From Sphingobium yanoikuyae (GTDB lineage: Bacteria > Pseudomonadota > Alphaproteobacteria > Sphingomonadales > Sphingomonadaceae): a DNA stretch of 64,000 nucleotides. The notes under the pieces were generated by a model. The model had not been told where the DNA came from and made no database searches. It saw only the letters and a list, made by a program, of their open reading frames with translations. The DNA is taken from assembly GCF_013001025.1 (NCBI RefSeq), contig NZ_CP053021.1, forward strand, positions 2,497,501 to 2,561,500. The letters are read 5' to 3'. This document shows, piece by piece, positions 55,101-62,300 of the stretch. The number at the start of each line of letters is the position of its first letter. Position 1 is the first letter of the stretch. Made by a program: the position numbers and the translations under genes.

Positions 55101-55825
55101 TGGGCGCTGCGAGGGAACAAGCGGGCCGGCATTATGCCATCGTCGGCGGCAGCAGCGGCATCGGCCTTGCCGTGGCGAAATTGCTGGTCGCGCGCGGCGA
55201 CAGAGTGCTGATCGGCGGGCGATCGCCCGACCGATTGTCCAGCGCCATCGCGACATTGGGGGAGCAGGCCTTCGCCCGCTCCATCGACACCGGCGATCGC
55301 GCATCGATCGCGGCCTTCTTCAACGATGTGCCGGCGCTCGACGGACTATTCACCCCGGCCGCCAGCTATCGCACCGGGGCCTTTCGTGACGGCGATGTTG
55401 ACACAAGCGAAGCGCTGTTCGACGCCAAATTCTGGGGGCAATATTGGACCGTCCACGCCGCCCTTCCGATGTTGAAACAGACAGCATCGATCCTGCTGAT
55501 GTCGGGTGCGGCCTCGGTCCGACCGATCGGCGCGCCGGCCTATGCCGCCTGCAATGCAGCGCTGGAGGGATTGGCGCGCGGCCTGGCGTTCGAATTGTCC
55601 CCGATCCGGGTCAATTGCCTGTCTCCCGGCACCACCGACAGCGACCTGTGGCGGGGTCGCCCCGCGCCGCAGCGTGAGACCGCCTACGCCCATTGGAACG
55701 GACTTTGCCTGACCGGACGCCCCGCCCAAGTCGAGGAACAGGCGCAGGCGGCCCTGTTCCTGCTCGACAATGGCAATATGACCGGCGCCACCTTGTTCTG
55801 CGATGGCGGCTATAGTTTCCGCTAG
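55100..55825 (+). CDS. SDR-family protein lacking the catalytic lysine
   Basis: The 241-residue Rossmann protein has the cofactor motif VGGSSGIGLAVAKLL (15-29), a following RSPDRL that could favour NADPH, and the C-terminal SPGTTDSDLW, TGATLFCDGGYSF. The active site reads S135, then Y148-AAC-N152: serine and tyrosine are present at the usual spacing of 13, but the lysine four residues after tyrosine is asparagine (codon AAT at 55553). Either activity is lost or altered, or chemistry relies on another residue. It is the last gene of the operon and converges with the ferredoxin gene with a four-base overlap. Confidence 0.85.
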   Translation: MGAAREQAGRHYAIVGGSSGIGLAVAKLLVARGDRVLIGGRSPDRLSSAIATLGEQAFARSIDTGDRASIAAFFNDVPALDGLFTPAASYRTGAFRDGDVDTSEALFDAKFWGQYWTVHAALPMLKQTASILLMSGAASVRPIGAPAYAACNAALEGLARGLAFELSPIRVNCLSPGTTDSDLWRGRPAPQRETAYAHWNGLCLTGRPAQVEEQAQAALFLLDNGNMTGATLFCDGGYSFR

Positions 55826-56214
55826 GCAATGTCCGTGTCCGCCCATCGCGCGGCATAACGGCGGGCGGCGATCTCCGCCCCTTCGCGCAACAAGGGGCCG
55901 AGTTGCCAGAAGTCCTGTAGATGCGGTGCCTCTGGCGGTGCATCGCGATCCCAGCCATAATCATGGCGCAGCCGCCCGACTTGCCCCATGGCCAGCGCCT
56001 CAACGGCGGACAGGCTTGGCGCGCCCTCCTGCTCGGGCGCGACATAGAGGGCGTCGGCCGGGCAATAGAGTTCGCACATGAAACAGGTCTGGCACTGATC
56101 CAGCCGTGCGATCAGCGGCACGCCATCGGTTCCGGCGTCGAAGACATGGGTGGGACAGGCCACAACGCAGGCCTGGCAACCGGTGCAGCGCTCCTCGAAT
56201 ATCTGTGCGATCAT
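55822..56214 (-). CDS. Two-[4Fe-4S] ferredoxin-domain protein
   Basis: A 130-residue protein with two cluster motifs: C10-TG-C13-QA-C16-VVA-C20-P and C41-QT-C44-FM-C47-ELY-C51-P, followed by an 80-residue tail containing PEQEGAPSLSAVEAL and LRHDYGWDRDAPPE. This is the layout of AprB-like/ferredoxin subunits that pair with a flavoprotein. ATG 56214 overlaps the flavoprotein stop by four bases. It likely passes electrons to or from that flavoprotein. A longer frame to 56385 overlaps the flavoprotein and is rejected. Confidence 0.87.
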   Translation of the reverse strand: MIAQIFEERCTGCQACVVACPTHVFDAGTDGVPLIARLDQCQTCFMCELYCPADALYVAPEQEGAPSLSAVEALAMGQVGRLRHDYGWDRDAPPEAPHLQDFWQLGPLLREGAEIAARRYAARWADTDIA

Positions 56215-57806
56215 GCGGCGATCTCCTGCGCTGCGGGCCGTTCCGGACGGGTCCAGACGTGATCCAGCCCTGCGACCAGCAGCCGGCTCTGCTGCGCCGG
56301 ATCGGTCCCCGGCCGATCGATGCGCATATGCATGCCGCGACTTTCGTCGCGCGCCAGGGCCGCTGCCACGATCCAGCCCGCACACGCCGCCATTGCCGCA
56401 TGTTCGCGCAAGGCCACCGCCGCCAGCCCCTCCGCACGGCCATGATCCGCGATCGTGCGCCAGACGGCCTCGACCGCGTCCCGGTGCCGCTCAAGCTTGC
56501 CCGCACTGCGCCAGAGCGCTGCATCATAGCCGATGGTCGCGGCCTGGATGATCGGCAGCCCCTCACGAACGTCGGGAAGCCGTGCGGTGGAAGCGGGCCG
56601 CAGGCCGACCGTGCCGGCCGCCAGCACCGGCGTATCGCCTCGTCGTCCGGTCCGACGTGCATGGGCCGCCGCAGCGGCGCCGGCGATCCGGCCGGAGGTC
56701 AGCGCCCAGGCGGCATTTTGCGCGCCGCCGCCGCTAGTGGCGCCGGCGACCAGTTCGCGCGTGGCGCTGTCACCCGCCGCATAGAGATTGGCGACGCTGG
56801 TCTCGCAGCCGTCGCCGACGATCTGCACCCCGCCGGTGCCGCGGACCGTGCCTTCGCCGAATAGTCGCACCGGGAAGCGATCGCGGAACAGATCGATCCG
56901 CTTGTGCTCGAACGGCGCGAGCGAGGCGGGCTGGATGCGGCGCAGGCCTTGTTTCAGAGCGTCCGGCGCGTCGGACAGGTCGGCCAGTACCGGTCCAGCC
57001 TCCAGCGCGCGGGCCAGGGCACGCAGATGCGCCGCCTCCCCGCTCATCGGTGGCGGCACATCCAGTTCGCGGCCTTCGGTATCGAAGAAGCGGGCTGCGA
57101 AATAGGGCAGCGTCCGGGTCGAATTCCAGGCCGGCGAGAGGGAATAGGATACGGAAAATTCCATGCCCGACAGCACAGCGCCGACTTCCGCCGCCATCAG
57201 CAATCCATCGCCGCTATTGCCATGGCTGCCGATCAGCCCGGATCGGAAGGCGCAGCCGCCGGTCGCAATCACGACCGCACCCGCGCGCACTGTCCAGGCC
57301 TGTTGCTTCAGCCGCGCATAGCCGGCCGCCCCCGCCACCGATCCATCGGCATGCAGCAGCAGTTCCAGTGCGGGATGATGATCCAATATGGTGACACCGG
57401 CATACTGCGCAAAGCGACGCAGGGCACGCATATATTCCGGCCCGCGCACGCCGGAGTAGAAAGTGCCGCCCTTGCCGTCGCCGGCAAAAGGATAATAGCC
57501 CGCCAGCTGCGGCAGGGCACGCCAGGTTTCATCGATGATACGCGCCATCCAGTCCCGTTCGGCCAGGCCAAAGCTGCGGGCGTAACGCTCCTCGATCGCG
57601 GCCTCGCGCCGTCCCGGTTCCGGCGCGACCCACCAATGATTGGGACCACCGGTCGCCGTGACGCCGCTCGTCCCGACAAAGCCCTTGTCCACCAGCAGCA
57701 CGTCGGCGCCCGCCTGTGCCGCCATGATCGCTGCCCAGCAGGCCGCCATGCCGCCGCCGATGATCAGGACATCGGCGCTGCGCGTGATCGGCGCGGCTTC
57801 GCTCAT
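56211..57806 (-). CDS. AprA/fumarate-reductase-like FAD flavoprotein
   Basis: A 531-residue FAD protein of the succinate dehydrogenase/fumarate reductase/APS reductase superfamily: FAD-binding SADVLIIGGGMAACWAAIMAAQAGADVLLVDKG, the TSGVTATGGPNHWWV loop, GAVVIATGGCAFRSG, LFGEGTVRGTGGVQIVG and the second FAD stretch NLYAAGDSATRELVAGATSGGGAQNAAWALTSGRIAG. There is no signal peptide. With the ferredoxin it forms an AprAB-like couple seen beside sulfonate genes in proteobacteria; true APS reductase function is unlikely in this aerobic context and the substrate is unknown. It starts immediately after the pseudogene stop. Confidence 0.83.
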   Translation of the reverse strand: MSEAAPITRSADVLIIGGGMAACWAAIMAAQAGADVLLVDKGFVGTSGVTATGGPNHWWVAPEPGRREAAIEERYARSFGLAERDWMARIIDETWRALPQLAGYYPFAGDGKGGTFYSGVRGPEYMRALRRFAQYAGVTILDHHPALELLLHADGSVAGAAGYARLKQQAWTVRAGAVVIATGGCAFRSGLIGSHGNSGDGLLMAAEVGAVLSGMEFSVSYSLSPAWNSTRTLPYFAARFFDTEGRELDVPPPMSGEAAHLRALARALEAGPVLADLSDAPDALKQGLRRIQPASLAPFEHKRIDLFRDRFPVRLFGEGTVRGTGGVQIVGDGCETSVANLYAAGDSATRELVAGATSGGGAQNAAWALTSGRIAGAAAAAHARRTGRRGDTPVLAAGTVGLRPASTARLPDVREGLPIIQAATIGYDAALWRSAGKLERHRDAVEAVWRTIADHGRAEGLAAVALREHAAMAACAGWIVAAALARDESRGMHMRIDRPGTDPAQQSRLLVAGLDHVWTRPERPAAQEIAA

Positions 57807-58260
57807 TCAGCGGCAACAGCGGCAGGCGAAGCTACAATGGCGCTGTAGCGGTTTTCCGGCACCGGCAGGCCAAGATGGCCGCGCAGCGTGTCATGCGCTT
57901 ATTCGGTGCGGAACAGACCCCGCGCTTGCAGGATCGGCACCACCTCCTCACGGAAGCGGCGGAACGGTTCGGGCGAACCGGCGAATTGCGAGCGCCAATC
58001 ACCGAAGCGACCGACGGCCAGGCGCAGTGTCACACCCGCCTCCTGCGCTGTCTGGATGATCCGCTTGGCCTGCCCCATATAGCTGTGGTCGAGCGCTTCG
58101 CGACCAGCGTCTTCGATCGCGCGAGCCTTCTCGCTGTCGGCAATGGCTTCGGGTCGGCGAGGATATTGATAGGCTCGGGATCGAGCCAACTCGACTGGTT
58201 GCCACCCGCCCCCTCCAGGATCGCGCCCTGATGCAGTTGGCTGTGCGTTTCGTCGGCCAT
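57807..58260 (-). pseudogene. Decayed NtaA/DszA-type flavin monooxygenase
   Basis: ATG 58260, with GGGAGG upstream, opens MADETHSQLHQGAILEGAGG, the N-terminus of this monooxygenase family. After about 37 residues the match jumps, in a different frame, to the C-terminal region: YMGQAKRIIQTAQEAGVTLR, GRFGDWRSQFAGSPE, then EEVVPILQARGLFRTE. A TAA (57899-57901) interrupts the gene there, yet the conserved tail THE-like HDTLRGHLGLPVPENRYSAI continues in frame to TGA 57807-57809. So roughly two thirds of the usual 450 residues are deleted, one frameshift and one nonsense codon are present, and the original start and stop remain. It was the first gene before the flavoprotein. Confidence 0.85.
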
Positions 58261-58431
58261 CGTCGCCTCCCTTGAATGAGACGAGCGTAACCGTGCGGAC
58301 CCCACCGGCATAACGAGAGCTTCTCATAGGCTGTTGTGAAAGGCTGATGAACAGGTTGTTGCAGAAGAACGCAACGAAAAGGCCAAGTTCATTAGTTACG
58401 GATTACCTCCGAAAATGCTGCTCAAATGACG

Positions 58432-58440
58432 GTGATTTTC
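58432..58440 (+). promoter_or_regulatory. Half-site matching the 48568 inverted repeat
   Basis: TCAAATGAC occurs here exactly as in the arm at 48568-48576, upstream of the pseudogene/flavoprotein/ferredoxin transcript. A second arm is not conserved. The intergenic region 58261-58643 otherwise has no gene. Confidence 0.35.
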
Positions 58441-58593
58441 TAAAAAGCCAGTTCCTGTCGACAGTTTAGGAACGCGTCCCGTCCGGTCAGCGTAATAGAC
58501 AACCCGCGAGGAAATGGCTGATATTGCTCTGCTCCGACGCGCAAACAGACGCTTTGCAACATCCTGCAAAGAAGCTGAAATATCTCCAAGGTT

Positions 58594-58618
58594 GCTAACG
58601 CGACCTATTCGCATTAGC
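58594..58618. promoter_or_regulatory. Inverted repeat ahead of the siderophore receptor
   Basis: GCTAA (58594-58598) and TTAGC (58614-58618) flank a core containing GCGACCTATTCGC. The ATTCGCAT element (58607-58614) is also in the palindrome at 4351. This places a possible iron-regulator site 26 bases before the receptor start. Confidence 0.4.
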
Positions 58619-58643
58619 TGGGTCCCGAATTTAGGGGATCATC

Positions 58644-60884
58644 ATGCGCAGAATTTCCATCGCCACCGCCCTCATTCTGGCGGACACGTCCACCATCGCC
58701 CATGCACAGGCGGCGCCCGCGGAGGCGAACCGCGACGACATCATCATCGTCACCGCGACCGGTCAGTCGTCGGCCATTTCGACGACCAAGAGCGCCACGC
58801 CGATCATCGAGTCGCCGCAGTCGATCTCGATCATCAGCCGCGAGGAGATCAATCTGCGCGCCTCTCCGACGATCGCCGATGCGCTGGCCTATACGGCGGG
58901 CGTGCAGTCAGAAAGCTGGGGCGTGGACAGCCGCGTCGACGAAGTGTCGGTGCGCGGCTTTGGCGCAGGCGGCTTTTCGTCCAACAATAATTTCGTCGAC
59001 GGTCTGCGCCTGCCTTCGGGTGGACAATGGACGCGGCCGGGCTTCGATTCCTATGCTTTGGAACAGATCGAAGTGCTCAAGGGGCCTTCGGGCGCGCTTT
59101 ACGGCCAGACCGCGCCGGGCGGCCTGGTCAATATCGTCACCAAGCGGCCGACCGACGAATTCCAGGCCAATGTCATGTTGCAGGCGATAGGGACGACCGA
59201 CCTCGACAACTGGAACTATCAGGCGGCGGCCGATGTCAGCGGGCCAATTACTTCGACCCTGTCGAGCCGGATCGTCGGCCTGTCGCGCTATGGCGATACC
59301 CAGGTCGAGGATGTCTCGATCGGCCGCCGCTATATTTCGCCCAGCCTGACCTGGAAGCCGGACGATGCCACGACCTGGACGATCCTGGGCCAGTATCAGC
59401 AGGATAAGGGCGGTTCGACTTTCCAGTTCCTGCCGGCGCTCGGTGCACTCTATCCCAGCAACGGCAAATATATCGCCAATGACGACAATCTGGGCGAGCC
59501 GGACTGGAACACCTTTGACCGCAACCAATATCTGATCGGCTCCTTCTTCGAGCATAAGTTCAACGACGCGATCACGATCCGCAACAACAGCCGCTATACC
59601 CATCTCGACACGCTCTATCGCGTCGTCGTGCTGTCGGGGAACACGCTGACGACCTGCCCGTCGAGCATCGCGGGCTGCATTCCCGGCCAGACGATCAGTC
59701 GCCGTGCGGTGCAGGGCAAGGGCGAGAGCGACGGCCTGGCCACCGACACCCAGTTGGAGGCCAAGTTCACCACCGGTCCGGTGGAGCATACGCTGCTGGG
59801 TGGGGTCGATTATTTCCACACGGAGTGGGAGCATTATCGCGATCTCGTCAGTTCGTCGCTGGTGCTGCCAATCCTCGATATCTTCGATCCGGTGTCGCGC
59901 GGCTCGGCCGGCTATGCCAGCAACATGTCGCCGCAAATCTATACGGAGACCGTCAGCAAGCAGGCGGGTGTTTATCTCCAGGACCAGATCAAGCTGGGCA
60001 AGCTGCGGCTGACCTTGGGCGGCCGGCAGGACTGGGCAAAGGACAATACCTACAACCCCATCACCGGTAATCGCTACATCACCAAGAGCGATGCTTTCAC
60101 CTGGCGCGCCGGCACCGTCTATATGTTTGACAACGGTTTGGCACCCTATGCCAGCTATTCCGAAAGCTTCCAGCCGCAGGTCAGCGACCCCACGACCAAT
60201 CTGACGGCTGAGCCATTCAAGCCGACGACGGGCCAGCAATATGAAGCGGGCATCCGCTACCAGCATGGCGACAATATCTATGTGACGCTGGGCGCCTATC
60301 AGATCACCCAGCAGAATATGACCACGCCCGCGACCCTAGCGGACCTTCCCACAGGCAGCACTGCCGCCACGCTGGCCGCCAAGCCTTGTGCGCCCAGCTG
60401 TCAGGTGCAGACCGGCGAGGGACGGGTGCGCGGGCTTGAGTTCGAGAGCAAAGCGACCCTGCCCTGGGGCATGGCGGTGATCGCCACCGCGACCCGCATG
60501 GACAGCAAGGTCACCAAGTCGAACACGGCGGGCCAGGTCGGCAATGAACTGCCGCAGGTGCCCGAATGGATGGCGTCGCTATTCCTCAACCAGACGATCG
60601 AAGGCGGTTCGCTCGCCGGCCTCGGCTTCGGTGGCGGCGTGCGCTATACCGGCAAGAGCTATGGCGACACAGCCAATTCGCTCCGCATTCCCGACTATAC
60701 ATTGTTCGACCTGTTCATCCGCTATGATCTGGGCAAGGCGTCGGGTGCGCTGGAGGGCATGACCTTCTCGATCAACGGCCGCAACATCGCCGACAAGCGC
60801 TATGTCGCGACCTGCAGCGCGGTTTCTGCCTGCTATTATGGCCAGGGCCGCAGCCTCACCGCCCGCCTGCAGTTCAACTGGTGA
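58644..60884 (+). CDS. TonB-dependent siderophore receptor
   Basis: A 746-residue ferric-siderophore-type receptor. A signal peptide (MRRISIATALILADTSTIAHAQA) leads to a TonB box IIIVTATGQSS and plug motifs IIESPQSISIISREEINL, IADALAYTAGVQSES, VRGFGAGGFSSNNNFVDGLRL, YALEQIEVLKGPSGALYGQTAPGGLVNIVTKRPT. The barrel ends LTARLQFNW. GGGGATC sits before ATG 58644. Its stop overlaps the start of a periplasmic hydrolase (GTGA), the first gene of a tightly coupled iron-uptake operon parallel to that at 4715. Confidence 0.93.
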   Translation: MRRISIATALILADTSTIAHAQAAPAEANRDDIIIVTATGQSSAISTTKSATPIIESPQSISIISREEINLRASPTIADALAYTAGVQSESWGVDSRVDEVSVRGFGAGGFSSNNNFVDGLRLPSGGQWTRPGFDSYALEQIEVLKGPSGALYGQTAPGGLVNIVTKRPTDEFQANVMLQAIGTTDLDNWNYQAAADVSGPITSTLSSRIVGLSRYGDTQVEDVSIGRRYISPSLTWKPDDATTWTILGQYQQDKGGSTFQFLPALGALYPSNGKYIANDDNLGEPDWNTFDRNQYLIGSFFEHKFNDAITIRNNSRYTHLDTLYRVVVLSGNTLTTCPSSIAGCIPGQTISRRAVQGKGESDGLATDTQLEAKFTTGPVEHTLLGGVDYFHTEWEHYRDLVSSSLVLPILDIFDPVSRGSAGYASNMSPQIYTETVSKQAGVYLQDQIKLGKLRLTLGGRQDWAKDNTYNPITGNRYITKSDAFTWRAGTVYMFDNGLAPYASYSESFQPQVSDPTTNLTAEPFKPTTGQQYEAGIRYQHGDNIYVTLGAYQITQQNMTTPATLADLPTGSTAATLAAKPCAPSCQVQTGEGRVRGLEFESKATLPWGMAVIATATRMDSKVTKSNTAGQVGNELPQVPEWMASLFLNQTIEGGSLAGLGFGGGVRYTGKSYGDTANSLRIPDYTLFDLFIRYDLGKASGALEGMTFSINGRNIADKRYVATCSAVSACYYGQGRSLTARLQFNW

Positions 60885-61723
60885 GGCGGCTGTCGGCCCT
60901 TGCGGCGCTCGGCCTGCTGACGATGGCGCCGGGCGTGGCGTCATCGCCTGCGGTGACGGCGCCATGGCAGCTGGAACGATCCGACGTGCTGACCATCAGG
61001 TCGCCCGATGGCCATGCCTATCGGGTGCTGGTCGCCTGGCCGGAGGGCGAACCACCCGCCGGCGGCTGGCCGCTGCTGTGGATGCTGGATGGCGAGGATA
61101 ATTTTCCGATCGCCGCGACCACTGCCCGTCGGTTGGCGCGTGCTGGCGCCCGCTCGGGTATCGGGCCGGGGTTGATCGTCGCGATCGATTCCGGGCCGCT
61201 GGCCCGGCGGGTGTTCGATTATACGCCGGCAGCGCCGGACTATGCCATTCCCGCCGGGGCGCCGGCCAGTGGCCTGCCAACCGGCGGCGCCGACATTTTC
61301 CTGCGCTTCATCGAGCAGCAGGTCCGGCCCCAGATCGTGGCGCGCTGGAAGATCGACGCCAGCCGGCAGACGCTGATGGGCCACAGTTTCGGCGGGCTGC
61401 TGGCGCTGCACGCGCTGGCCAAGGGCGCGCCCTTCAGCCGTTATGTCGCGGTCAGTCCATCCTTCTGGTTCGGCAATGGCCTGGTCGCGCGGGAGGTCGA
61501 AGACATGGCGCCTGCGCCGGGCAAGAGGCTGCTGGCCGCCAGTGGCGACAGCGAGGGCGGTCCGACCAAGGGCGACAGCGAAGGTGACAGGGTAGCGGCC
61601 CTTTTCACGACCCATGGGGTCGAGGCGCAGTTCCGGCTGCTGTCGGGGCATAGTCATGGATCGACGATGATGGCGATGATGACGGACGGCATTGCCATGG
61701 CATTTGAAACGGAATCGAAATGA
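60881..61723 (+). CDS. Exported alpha/beta hydrolase (IroE-like siderophore esterase)
   Basis: A 280-residue serine hydrolase with signal peptide (cleavage near GVASS). The esterase D/IroE-like pattern includes WPLLWMLDGEDNF, GPGLIVAIDSGPLARRVFDYTPAAPDY, FIEQQVRPQIVARWKIDASRQTLMGHSFGGLLALHAL (nucleophile S169) and the histidine loop LLSGHSHGSTM (H257). Relatives such as IroE hydrolyse catecholate siderophore esters in the periplasm. Being translationally coupled to the receptor, it probably linearises or cleaves the imported siderophore to free its iron (inference). Confidence 0.85.
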   Translation: MRRLSALAALGLLTMAPGVASSPAVTAPWQLERSDVLTIRSPDGHAYRVLVAWPEGEPPAGGWPLLWMLDGEDNFPIAATTARRLARAGARSGIGPGLIVAIDSGPLARRVFDYTPAAPDYAIPAGAPASGLPTGGADIFLRFIEQQVRPQIVARWKIDASRQTLMGHSFGGLLALHALAKGAPFSRYVAVSPSFWFGNGLVAREVEDMAPAPGKRLLAASGDSEGGPTKGDSEGDRVAALFTTHGVEAQFRLLSGHSHGSTMMAMMTDGIAMAFETESK

Positions 61724-61995
61724 TTTTTGCGATCCTTGGCGGGCTGCTTGCCTGTCTGGCGGCGATGCTGCTCTATCTGGCGGCGCCGCACCAGCGGATG
61801 GGGCGGCTGCCCTGTCCGCCGCGCCTTGCCGGGTGGGGCGGCGTGGCACTGCTGATCGTCGGCACCGGCCTGTTGCTTCGCTGGGCCGGGGTGGCGACGG
61901 CGATCTTCATCGTCCTGACGCTGGTGATGACGATCTGGTCGGTAGTGCCCGTCACCATCGCCTGGCGCCGCGGCGCGCCAGAGGGCAAACGATGA
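61720..61995 (+). CDS. DUF3325 small membrane protein
   Basis: A 91-residue protein with helices at residues 1-20, about 40-56 and 59-80. The YLAAPHQRMG segment after helix one corresponds to MARHQQDW in the paralogue at 6280, and the C-terminus is basic (AWRRGAPEGKR). It is coupled on both sides by ATGA overlaps. Role unknown, tied to PepSY proteins by context. Confidence 0.75.
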   Translation: MIFAILGGLLACLAAMLLYLAAPHQRMGRLPCPPRLAGWGGVALLIVGTGLLLRWAGVATAIFIVLTLVMTIWSVVPVTIAWRRGAPEGKR

Positions 61996-62300
61996 GCAGG
62001 ATCGGATCGCGCCGGCCGCTGTCCAGTGGCGACTGGTTCGGCAAGGTATCGGCCGCCTTCATCCTGGGCTTCACGCTGGCGCTCGGCTGCGCCGGCCTGT
62101 TTCGCGAACTGATGGATGTGGGGGAAGGCTATTTCTCCACCAAGGGGCAGTTCGCCATGTGGCTGATGTCGCCGGTCTGGGCGCTTACGCTGAGTTTCTG
62201 CTTCCTCTTCCGTTCGGGCCTGCGCGCCTGGCTATGGCTCTTCGCCGCCAATCTGCTGGTCTGGGTGCCGGTGCTGCTGATGGGAGGGCTGCGGCCGTGA
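61992..62300 (+). CDS. Small three-helix membrane protein of the iron operon
   Basis: The 102-residue product has three hydrophobic helices (VSAAFILGFTLALGCAGLF, MWLMSPVWALTLSFCFLF, LWLFAANLLVWVPVLLM). It occupies the place held by the DUF3649 protein in the operon at 4715 but I cannot align the two with confidence. Start and stop both overlap neighbours by four bases. A longer upstream frame overlaps DUF3325 and is rejected. Confidence 0.7.
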   Translation: MSRIGSRRPLSSGDWFGKVSAAFILGFTLALGCAGLFRELMDVGEGYFSTKGQFAMWLMSPVWALTLSFCFLFRSGLRAWLWLFAANLLVWVPVLLMGGLRP

